Below, piece by piece: positions 43,179-51,012 of a stretch of DNA of 64,000 nt. Below the pieces are notes generated by a model, which was given only the letters and a program-made list of their open reading frames with translations, did not search any database and had not been told where the DNA came from. Origin of the DNA: Variovorax sp. WS11 (GTDB lineage Bacteria; Pseudomonadota; Gammaproteobacteria; Burkholderiales; Burkholderiaceae_C). The stretch spans positions 372,001 to 436,000 of the forward strand of contig NZ_JAAGOW010000003.1 in NCBI RefSeq assembly GCF_010499245.1. The letters run 5' to 3'. Both the position numbers and the translations under genes were made by a program. Numbering within the stretch: position 1 is the stretch's first letter; each line of letters begins with the position of its first letter.

Positions 43179-43667
43179 ATGCAAATATCCGGGCGCTTGC
43201 AATGGCGAGCCGCGTTCTTCAATGGCCTCGTCGAGCAGCACTGCACGGCCGGCAACCTCCCGCTGCCTCAGGTACAGCCCCATGGCGGCTATGCCTTCAG
43301 TGACGGTGGAATTTGCGCCGTGCACGCGATCTGCCGCGGACAGTTCCTGGAGCTGACTACATCCGCGGGTCGCATTCCCTTGACGCAGATGCCGGCCCGG
43401 CCGCCTACATCGGAATCGTGGAGTTTGCCGCTACTGAACTCGGGCTTGCTGCGGCCCGCGGAAGAAGGCGCGCCTCCCAGTATTGGCGTAACGCATGGCG
43501 TCGCCGGATTCGAGCGGTCCGAGATCGACTTGGAAACAAGACAACTGATTCTTCGACATTGGCTGGCCATGGAAGAGCTGGATCAACCTACCTTCAGCCG
43601 CGCAGTGGAAGGCATGCGTGAACGCGCCGTTCTTTGGAATTCGCTCTTCGAACTGGAGAACACGTGA
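43179..43667 (+). CDS. Unrecognised 162-residue protein (island gene 1)
   Basis: First gene of a three-gene unit. The protein is 162 residues, without signal peptide or membrane segment. The N-terminal half holds short strands with a GGYAFSDGGICAVHAICRGQFLEL core, the C-terminal ~45 residues are helical (LETRQLILRHWLAMEELDQ). A GGAGAGA ribosome site lies before ATG 43179. It overlaps the next gene by GTGA. Size and coupling would fit a chaperone or small partner for the large protein, but I recognise no family. Codons use more A and T than the neighbours. Confidence 0.6.
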   Translation: MQISGRLQWRAAFFNGLVEQHCTAGNLPLPQVQPHGGYAFSDGGICAVHAICRGQFLELTTSAGRIPLTQMPARPPTSESWSLPLLNSGLLRPAEEGAPPSIGVTHGVAGFERSEIDLETRQLILRHWLAMEELDQPTFSRAVEGMRERAVLWNSLFELENT

Positions 43668-46600
43668 ACCCTGTCAACAACAACCAAGTCTCGACTTACA
43701 GCCCAGCAGTCCGCACAGATCGAATCAATGCGCCCTCTGTCATCGCGCTCGAAGTGCCGCTGTATATGCTTCAACAGAATCCGCTGGTCGACCCAATTTC
43801 ACTTCTCGTCACCGAAGCTGAGCAACTGCTCCGGCATCAGGCAGTCAGGGAGGCATTGAAGGTCCTGCTGAAGGCCGGGCACGGGTTCATTCCCGGACCG
43901 CGGGCTCAGCAACTCGTATTCCAGGGGACGACCGACTCGGCATGCATGTTGATGCGAGCGCTGATAGGAGCTGGCGAACCCGGCTCGGCTGCGGCCAGGG
44001 CAATCTACACGCATCTCCGCCATTTGCCGGAGTTTCGTCAAGCGCTGTGCATGACCCTGGCGCAGGAGCTTCAGCGCATGGTGCATGCGGAGGCGCAACT
44101 GCCCGATTCGTTCGATTGGGCGTGGAACGTCTGTGCGGCCGAAGCGCTGGCGCGGGACGACCACCCTGCCGTCGTTCGCTTCGCGCATGCCTGCTCGAGC
44201 GGGGCCCTCTTGCCAATCCTTCAGCTTGCGGGGCGCATCGATCCCGCCCAGCGCTCGGCCCTGATGCGTGCCGGCTTCCCGCTCGACCGTTGCATTACTG
44301 CCTGGATCGCAAGATGCGAGCAGCTCCGGACCACAACCAACCAAACCAACCAGGACGAGAAAGATCGCCGGCTGGCATTTCTGGCCGCGCAGCTGGGGAT
44401 CTTGACGGAATGCTGCGGACTGGCCGGGCGTAGCGACGAGTTCCGCGAGCAACTGATCGATTTGGCTCAGAGGCTGATGGACGAGTGCGTGAAGCAGTCA
44501 TCGGTCCAGGCTAGATCCAGTTTGGCGGATGTGGCCCGGGTCTTGACTTATCTGGGCGTCGCCGGCGACGAGGTGGAGGCCCCAGACCTTGAAGGCCTGG
44601 AAAAGGAGTTCTTGGAGCAGTTGGACAACAAGGCTTTCTCGGAGGCATCCAAGACGCTCCGGGCGATTCGCGCCACGAAACAATGCCCTGCGGAGAGCCT
44701 GCAACTGATGTTTTTCTCGTTGTGGTCCGCAATGGCGGAGGACGCAGGGCCACTCAACAGAATCGGCTGGAAGCAGGTAGATGCGGCCCAGGAGATCAAC
44801 GTGGCCAAGCATGTGCAACTCGCCGAGGTCTTGCTGGAGTTCGGTGGCGCTACCGACCTTGAGTATGCCGTGACACAGCTTGTCGAGCTCTTGAGGGAAT
44901 GCATGGCTTACGGCTCCCTGAACGCCCCCCAAGCGCAGACCGTGCAGGTTCTTCTAGCTCGATCCATCAAGCAAATGTTCCACAGTGGCGCCTTCCCTGC
45001 AGCGATGCCGCGGTGGCGGCAGTTTCTCGCCTTGAGGCATCTGGACTGGGCAATCGATCTGTATAAATCCATTTTGCGCCTGAGAGGATGCACATCCAAT
45101 ATCGCCGGTGAACTGCTGTACGACCTTCAAAAGGCCTTCGTCGGCGAACTGGCGAAGTGCGAGCAGCGAGATGAAGGCTACATTGCCAAGGAACTGCAAT
45201 TGGCGCGCCTGCTTTGCGAGTTCGGAGGAAGCCGTCAACTGCAAATGGTTCGCGGCAGGCTGGAGAGCCTGCTCCTGGTCTGCGCATCCGATGAATCCCG
45301 ATTCGCGTCAGCCGAGAAATCCGTCCGCAAGCAGCTTCTGTCCGTTGCGCTGAGCATGCTGGAACTCGGCGATATTGGAACCGGCTTGGAGCTTTGGACC
45401 AAGCATGAGGGCGGCCCGCTCGATCTAGCGCTCCCGAAGCAGCCCGAACGACTCGTGACCTTCGTCCGCACGCTCAATGCCCTTGCCAATTTTCCCGGCT
45501 CAAACAAACAGGAGTTGAAGGCCAAGCTCGACAGCGCATGGGACTCGCTACTCGATGCTGACGAGCCTTGGAGCTTCTACCAATGCGACTTCATCGTGCG
45601 TAACCTCCTTGAGACGCTTACCAGCCTTGTAGAACGAGGTCCGGACAGTTCCCGCAGCTTGTTGAATTTTGGCAACTGGTCAGGGGACGAATTTCATATC
45701 GAACGCGACTTGGTCGCGCTTGTACAGTGGTTCGGTCCGCTTGCCGATTCGGAGCCGCCGGGCCTGACGACAATCGTTTTCGACGACGCCGAGGAGACCA
45801 AGCGTTTCCAGGCCTTCGCGCAAGCGGCTTGGCTGATCGCCCGCATCCGTGCAAACCTGGACCACGGCGTCATTGATGCAACCACCTTTCAAAGCGAACT
45901 TGCGGGACTCGATCGTGAGTTGCTCTTCGTATTGGCGATAAATTCAGGCCTGTTGAAGCAGACTCTCGGGGAGTGGCTGGGTCGCTGCATCAAGGCCGCG
46001 CGCGGCTTGAACGCCGGGAACATCCTCGCACCGCTCGCGGCCATGTTCTTCGGCGACAACGGCGGCCTCGCACGTACAGCGAAGATTGATCTTGTCGAGA
46101 TCGCCGCGCAGCATATGGACAGTGAGGAGGAGCGCTACCTGTTTCTCCGGGAGCTCATCTTCGTGCCGACGGAACTGAGGAATTCTCTTGCAGACCGCTT
46201 TGCCGATTGGTTTACGCCAGCAGTTCTTTCGTCCCTGGAGGTCGCTGCCATGGAAGGGGACGCAGAGGCAAAGCGCCATCTCGTCCGCTTGCTCTGGACC
46301 AGCCTCTCGCCGCCGCCGGCCATCTATGGCCACCCAGACCGGATGCGCATCGCCGAAGCGGCGATCCGGCTGCTGCACGCTGTGCCGCTGGACGAGCGCA
46401 AGCCGGGTGACCTCGAAGGCCTACTGATCATCAAGACGCACACGCTCTCGGGGATCGCGTGGCTCGCAAACATCAACGACGATGCGGCATTCGATCGCGG
46501 AATGCCGTACAGGATCAGCAGGGCACTTGTCGAGTGGCTCGGAATCGCAGTCATCTTCCTGGGTTGGCGGGAAGCATTTGGATGGGGGCACCCCCAAGTT

Positions 46601-47041
46601 GCCGAGCCGATTGCCGCAAAGCTCGCGGAAATAATTTCGGCGAGCCGTAGCGCTGCAGGACTGGATGCGCCCAGCACTGTCGTAGGCTACGCGGTGCTGA
46701 GCGAGACAGAGAAGCTGCTCCAGCCGAGCATTTCATCGAACTTGGGACGCCCTTGGGACACAATTTTGTATGCCCTGAACCACTATCCCGACCTGTTGTC
46801 CGGGATCCCGTCGGCCGTGTGGGCCGGCACCGACGCCGTCAGAAAGGAAACCAACGTGCAGCCGGACATCACCGGCAGCCTGGGCGAACTGATTGCCGAG
46901 CGGATCCTTGAAATGGCCACGTTCGAACCAGGCATGATCCCGGAGCAGACGTTGAAAGCCGAAGTCGCCAAGCAGTTCATCCTGGCTGCCTTCCTTGTCA
47001 TCTTGCTGAAGGCACTCTACGAGCGCTTGTTCTGGCGCTGA
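43664..47041 (+). CDS. Unrecognised 1125-residue membrane-anchored protein (island gene 2)
   Basis: A very large protein started at GTG 43664, which has a GGAG site and overlaps the preceding stop; the in-frame ATG at 43634 is less well placed. Residues 1-40 are polar (NPVNNNQVSTYS). From ~60 to ~1080 it is almost wholly alpha-helical with regularly spaced Leu/Ala, like a solenoid scaffold; no catalytic motif is visible. The last ~22 residues (FILAAFLVILLKALYERLF) form a single C-terminal membrane anchor. Base composition is clearly lower in GC than the flanks. Followed 6 bases later by a 126-residue gene. Candidate tail-anchored scaffold; unknown function. Confidence 0.6.
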   Translation: MNPVNNNQVSTYSPAVRTDRINAPSVIALEVPLYMLQQNPLVDPISLLVTEAEQLLRHQAVREALKVLLKAGHGFIPGPRAQQLVFQGTTDSACMLMRALIGAGEPGSAAARAIYTHLRHLPEFRQALCMTLAQELQRMVHAEAQLPDSFDWAWNVCAAEALARDDHPAVVRFAHACSSGALLPILQLAGRIDPAQRSALMRAGFPLDRCITAWIARCEQLRTTTNQTNQDEKDRRLAFLAAQLGILTECCGLAGRSDEFREQLIDLAQRLMDECVKQSSVQARSSLADVARVLTYLGVAGDEVEAPDLEGLEKEFLEQLDNKAFSEASKTLRAIRATKQCPAESLQLMFFSLWSAMAEDAGPLNRIGWKQVDAAQEINVAKHVQLAEVLLEFGGATDLEYAVTQLVELLRECMAYGSLNAPQAQTVQVLLARSIKQMFHSGAFPAAMPRWRQFLALRHLDWAIDLYKSILRLRGCTSNIAGELLYDLQKAFVGELAKCEQRDEGYIAKELQLARLLCEFGGSRQLQMVRGRLESLLLVCASDESRFASAEKSVRKQLLSVALSMLELGDIGTGLELWTKHEGGPLDLALPKQPERLVTFVRTLNALANFPGSNKQELKAKLDSAWDSLLDADEPWSFYQCDFIVRNLLETLTSLVERGPDSSRSLLNFGNWSGDEFHIERDLVALVQWFGPLADSEPPGLTTIVFDDAEETKRFQAFAQAAWLIARIRANLDHGVIDATTFQSELAGLDRELLFVLAINSGLLKQTLGEWLGRCIKAARGLNAGNILAPLAAMFFGDNGGLARTAKIDLVEIAAQHMDSEEERYLFLRELIFVPTELRNSLADRFADWFTPAVLSSLEVAAMEGDAEAKRHLVRLLWTSLSPPPAIYGHPDRMRIAEAAIRLLHAVPLDERKPGDLEGLLIIKTHTLSGIAWLANINDDAAFDRGMPYRISRALVEWLGIAVIFLGWREAFGWGHPQVAEPIAAKLAEIISASRSAAGLDAPSTVVGYAVLSETEKLLQPSISSNLGRPWDTILYALNHYPDLLSGIPSAVWAGTDAVRKETNVQPDITGSLGELIAERILEMATFEPGMIPEQTLKAEVAKQFILAAFLVILLKALYERLFWR

Positions 47042-47047
47042 GATCAC

Positions 47048-47428
47048 ATGAATTCCATCGACGTTTCGAAATACGCCGAGCTGAAAATAACAGCAAGCAT
47101 TGAGATCGCCGACGAACTGCTGCAAGTCCGTCATGCGCTTTCGGGGTTTGTCCAGGCATTGCGGGCGGGTGGCCCGCTGCCGCCGCTGCTGCCTCGGCCG
47201 GATGCCTTCGATCTCCCGACGCTCGAAGTGACTGCCAGGAAACTGATCGACCGCGGCAAGCCGGGCGACGGGCTGCTCCCGGTGGTGCTTCTTGCCCTCC
47301 ATCCCGACGCCGAAGAGCGCCATGTGGCCCTTGCTCGCGAGTGCCTGGAGTGCCTGGGGCAGCCCGCGCTCGCGACGGAACTGGGTGCGTTCGCAGGGCT
47401 GCTTCGGCGCGATCAAGATGTCCGCTGA
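47048..47428 (+). CDS. Unrecognised 126-residue protein (island gene 3)
   Basis: Third gene of the island, 126 residues and helical, no signal peptide or membrane part. The N-terminus (MNSIDVSKYAELKITASIEI) is polar; the middle is rich in Pro and Leu (PLPPLLPRPDAFDLP) and the end has HPDAEERHVALARECLECLG. Starts 6 bases after the large gene, so co-translated. It could be a small partner of the large membrane protein. No family recognised. Confidence 0.5.
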   Translation: MNSIDVSKYAELKITASIEIADELLQVRHALSGFVQALRAGGPLPPLLPRPDAFDLPTLEVTARKLIDRGKPGDGLLPVVLLALHPDAEERHVALARECLECLGQPALATELGAFAGLLRRDQDVR

Positions 47429-47545
47429 GCGCGTGCCCGGCAAGCCGATGGCGCTACACGCTTCGACCATATGGTGACGCACTGACTTGTCGATCCATGG
47501 GGCGCTCATTGGATGGCAGGACTCTTTCGATGCCCTGCCCCGCGC

Positions 47546-48532
47546 TCACTCGGCCTTCACGCCCGCCGTCCGGATGACCTTGCCCCACTTCTCGGTCTCG
47601 GCCGCGATGAAGGCATCGAACTCCTCGGGCGTGCTGCCGGCCGGGAAGGTGCCCATCGCGTCGAGCTTCGCGCGGGTCTCGTCGCTCTTGATGATCCGGG
47701 CCACCTCTTCCGACATGCGCTTGACGATCTCGCGCGGCGTGCCCGCCGGCGCCAGAATGCCGGCCCAGGTGCTGCCGGTGAAGCCCGCGAAGCCCTGCTC
47801 GATAAAGGTGGGCACCTCGGGCACGGCCGGCAGCCGGCGGTCGCTGGCCACGCCGATCAGGCGCACCTTGCCGGCCTTGCCTTGGTTGATGAGCCCGGTC
47901 GGCGCGTCGAAGAAGAGCTGGATCTGCCCGCCCAGCAGGTCCGTCAGCGCCGGCACTGCGCCGCGGTACGGGATGTGGGTCATGTAGGTCTTGGTGAGCG
48001 ACTTCCACAGCTCGCTGGTCAGGTGCGCGGCCGAGCCGTTGCCCGAGGAGCCGAAGCTGATCTTGCCGGGATGCGCGCGCGCATAGTCGATCAGCTCCTT
48101 CGCGGTCTTGAAGGGTGCGTCGTTGTTCACCGCCGCGAGCAGCGGCGAGATGCCCAGCAGCGAGACGCCCGTGAGGTCCTTCTTCGGGTCGTAGGGCAGC
48201 TTGGGGTAGAGCGTCGTGTTGGCCGCGTAGGCCGCGATCACCACGCCGAAGGTGCTGCCATCGGGCGCCGACTTGGCCAGCGCATCCACGCCGATCAGGC
48301 TGTTGGCGCCGGGCTTGTTGTCGATCACCACCGGCTGGCCCAGCCGCGCAGTAAGACCAGGCTGCACCAGGCGCGCCATCTGGTCGGTGAAGCCGCCGGG
48401 CGTATAGGGGACGATGATGCGGATCGGCTTGCTGGGCCAGGCGGCCTGCGCGAAGCCGGGTGCCGCGATCGATGCCGCGGCCGCGGCGGCCGAGAGGTTG
48501 AAGGCGCGGCGGGACAACGGGGCTTGCTGCAT
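47546..48532 (-). CDS. Bug/TctC-family receptor protein
   Basis: A 328-residue Bug receptor with a twin-arginine-type signal (SRRAFNLSAAAAAASIAAPGFAQ). The ligand loop reads VPYTPGGFTDQMARL, and family marks such as SGNGSAAHLTSELWK and YRGAVPALTDLLGGQ are intact. No TctA/B genes nearby. It lies just after the island, on the opposite strand, and is followed by a DUF3185 gene. Third orphan Bug receptor in the window; ligand unknown. Confidence 0.9.
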   Translation of the reverse strand: MQQAPLSRRAFNLSAAAAAASIAAPGFAQAAWPSKPIRIIVPYTPGGFTDQMARLVQPGLTARLGQPVVIDNKPGANSLIGVDALAKSAPDGSTFGVVIAAYAANTTLYPKLPYDPKKDLTGVSLLGISPLLAAVNNDAPFKTAKELIDYARAHPGKISFGSSGNGSAAHLTSELWKSLTKTYMTHIPYRGAVPALTDLLGGQIQLFFDAPTGLINQGKAGKVRLIGVASDRRLPAVPEVPTFIEQGFAGFTGSTWAGILAPAGTPREIVKRMSEEVARIIKSDETRAKLDAMGTFPAGSTPEEFDAFIAAETEKWGKVIRTAGVKAE

Positions 48533-48609
48533 AAAGACGACTCCTCGAATGGAGCGCCGATTCTGGAAGGCTGTGGCATCCCTGCCCTCAGGGTTTGCCC
48601 CGCAGGAGC

Positions 48610-48831
48610 TCAGCCCTTCCTGCCGCCGAACACCACCAGCGCCCCGCCCACCACGATGGCGGCCACGCCGGCCCAGGTGGGGAAGCTGATGGTCTCCTTC
48701 TCCTTCACCGACAGCTCGATCGGCCCGATCTTGGCCTGGTGCGTTTCCTTGGTGAAACTGAAGCCGCCCAGGCCGATGGCGGCGATGCCGGCGACGATCA
48801 GGATCAGGCCGATGATTCGTGTTGCGTTCAT
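48610..48831 (-). CDS. DUF3185 family membrane protein
   Basis: A 73-residue inner-membrane protein. Two hydrophobic helices (IIGLILIVAGIAAIGLGGF and WAGVAAIVVGGALVVFGG) flank a short loop IGPIELSVKEKE, exactly the DUF3185 pattern. Function is not known. It sits alone between the Bug receptor and the patatin gene. Confidence 0.85.
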   Translation of the reverse strand: MNATRIIGLILIVAGIAAIGLGGFSFTKETHQAKIGPIELSVKEKETISFPTWAGVAAIVVGGALVVFGGRKG

Positions 48832-48897
48832 GGTGTCGTGCTTCCCCGTGGTTCGAAGTAGAGAAGCCCGACTGTAGCCGCCGCGCGGCAGCGCCTG

Positions 48898-49971
48898 TCA
48901 GAGCGGCTGTACGTCCGCCACCGGGCTACCCCGGTGCAGCCACTCGGCCAACTCGTCCGCCAGCCGGCGCGCCTCCTGCGCCGCGATGCCCCAGGCCTTG
49001 ATGCGGCCTGCCTGGTCGTTGCCGTAGCGCAGGAAGTCGTTGCGATCGGGCAGCTTGCCATTGGGCAGCTTGCGCACCCACTCCGGATCCGGCGCCAGCA
49101 CCACCATGCGCTCCAGAAAGCGCGTGGGCTTGTGACGCCACTTGAGCCCCTTGTCCAGCCAGCCCGGCACCACTGCCTTCTGGAAATGCGGATACAGCAC
49201 CACGCCGTCGGCATTGCCGTAATTCAGGTGCAGGTGGTAGTCGGTGATGCCGCCGTCCCAGTAGGCGCCGGGCGGCGCGCCCGGGATGTCGTGCACCGCC
49301 TCCAGCATGAAGGGGATCGAGCACGAAGCCTGCAGCGCGAGCTCGAAGTTGGTCTCGGCCAGTGCCACCTGCCGCGTGCGGAAGTCTTGCGTGCCGAAGG
49401 GCAGCGTCGCGCCGGGGCTGGAGAAGACCACGCGCTCCAGCCACGCGCCCAGGCCCTTGCGGTGCACGCTGTTGGTGATGAAGGCGCCCAGGTAGCCGGC
49501 CGGCGTGCGCGCCCTGCCCTCGCGCCCGAGGATGTGGCGCCCGCGCGCCGTGATCACATGCAGCCGGTAACGCGAATGCGCGACCACCTCGCGCGTGCGG
49601 CCGCCGTAGAAGTCGCGCAGGCCCTCGCTGAACTTCGCGCTGACCTGCTGCGCGCTCATGCGCTTCTGCCCCGCCGGCACCTCGAAATGCTGGTGGATGT
49701 AGCCGTGCTCGAACTGGTCGAAGGCGGTCTTCGGGTCGCTCAGGCAGGCATTGGCCAGCCGCCACGCGCCGATGGAAGCGCCGACCAGGTCCACGGGCTG
49801 CGTGGACTGCAGCAGCCAGTCGCCGAAGAGAAAGCGGTCGATGGGCCCGAGGATCAAGCCCTTGGGCCCGCCCGCCGCGCCGGGGACGGTGCGCACATCC
49901 TGCGGCGCCAGGCCCTGCGCGGCAATGTGCGCGCGCGCCGCCGGGCCCGCGTAGATGCGCAGGGCCTTCAT
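48898..49971 (-). CDS. Patatin-like phospholipase
   Basis: A 357-residue lipid acyl hydrolase. The oxyanion-hole region is AAGGPKG, the nucleophile motif GASIG and the Asp in DGGITDYHL, giving the Ser-Asp dyad. The N-terminal KALRIYAGPAARAHIAAQG stretch is characteristic of this subgroup. ATG at 49971 overlaps the stop of the acyltransferase gene (ATGA), so they form an operon. Probably acts on phospholipids; location not clear, no signal peptide. Confidence 0.88.
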   Translation of the reverse strand: MKALRIYAGPAARAHIAAQGLAPQDVRTVPGAAGGPKGLILGPIDRFLFGDWLLQSTQPVDLVGASIGAWRLANACLSDPKTAFDQFEHGYIHQHFEVPAGQKRMSAQQVSAKFSEGLRDFYGGRTREVVAHSRYRLHVITARGRHILGREGRARTPAGYLGAFITNSVHRKGLGAWLERVVFSSPGATLPFGTQDFRTRQVALAETNFELALQASCSIPFMLEAVHDIPGAPPGAYWDGGITDYHLHLNYGNADGVVLYPHFQKAVVPGWLDKGLKWRHKPTRFLERMVVLAPDPEWVRKLPNGKLPDRNDFLRYGNDQAGRIKAWGIAAQEARRLADELAEWLHRGSPVADVQPL

Positions 49972-50990
49972 CGCTTGCCGACGAGCACGCCCAGGCCCAG
50001 GGCCTGCAGCAGCCAGCCGATGCCCAGGCCGCCCGCCAGCGTGGCCGCGACCACGGCGAGCAGGCCCCAGGGCCCGCCGTGGGAAACGGCGAAGGCGGTG
50101 AAGCCCGTGCTCTTGCTCACCTCCAGCATGGCGACGTTGGCCACGTAGATCGCGAAGGTGTTGCGGCCCACGAAGGCGACGGTGCGGCCCAGCACGCCCG
50201 GCTTCCGCAGCGGCGAGCGGTCGGCCGCGACGGCGCTCATCAGCAGCAGCAGCGAGGCCAGCGTCACGGTCAGCGCCAGGTAGGCCGAGTGCTCGGCGAA
50301 AAGCCGGCTCTCGATCGGTGCCGCGAGCAGCAGCAGCACGGCGACAAGGCCCAGGCCCGGCTTGCGGCCGAACTCGCCGCGCGCCAGCGCGATGCCCATC
50401 GCCACGTAGGGAATCCAGTAGATGAAGAGCCGGTCGCCGACGGCCGAGATCCACCGGTTCTCGAACAGCCAGTAGCCCGCGGCCACGTTCAGCGCCACGC
50501 CGGCGGCGATCACCGGCAGGGTCGGCGCCTCCGCCACCCAGCGGCGCAGCAGCGGAAAGATGAGCGTGAGCTGGAACAGGATCACGAAGTAGTACTGCCC
50601 CGACCAGCCATAGCCCCCGAACCAGCCGCCCACGATGGTGTGCAGCGGCGTGGCGTCCCAGCGCCCGTCGTAGAACTTCTCGATGTAGAGCAGCGTCCAG
50701 GCGATGTAGGCCACGCCCAGCTCGACCAGGCGCTGGACCAGGTAGGCCCCGTGCGTTTCCGGCCCGCGGCGCGCCAGCGCCTTCTCGAGGTAGTAGGCCC
50801 ACAGGCCGATGAAGACCGGCACGCCGAAGCGGTACACGTCCTCGAAGGGCAGGCCCGCATGGATGCAGACCACGCCGACGATGGCGGCCGCCTTCAGGTA
50901 GTCCGCGTTCAGGTCGCGGGTGCCGGCCGCCGCGGCGGATCGCGCCGGCAGTCCGTCGGCGCGCTCGGCCAGGTGGCGGGGATCAGGCAT
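49968..50990 (-). CDS. Acyltransferase family membrane protein
   Basis: A 340-residue integral membrane acyltransferase (OafA/WecH-type). About ten helices; the first helix contains YLKAAAIVGVVCIHAG with the catalytic-type His. It O-acylates a glycan or lipid. Start at 50990 and its stop overlaps the patatin gene, whose hydrolase might act on the same lipid or on its products. Target unknown. Confidence 0.85.
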   Translation of the reverse strand: MPDPRHLAERADGLPARSAAAAGTRDLNADYLKAAAIVGVVCIHAGLPFEDVYRFGVPVFIGLWAYYLEKALARRGPETHGAYLVQRLVELGVAYIAWTLLYIEKFYDGRWDATPLHTIVGGWFGGYGWSGQYYFVILFQLTLIFPLLRRWVAEAPTLPVIAAGVALNVAAGYWLFENRWISAVGDRLFIYWIPYVAMGIALARGEFGRKPGLGLVAVLLLLAAPIESRLFAEHSAYLALTVTLASLLLLMSAVAADRSPLRKPGVLGRTVAFVGRNTFAIYVANVAMLEVSKSTGFTAFAVSHGGPWGLLAVVAATLAGGLGIGWLLQALGLGVLVGKR

Positions 50991-51012
50991 GCGGGCTTCC
51001 CATTCGTTGGTC

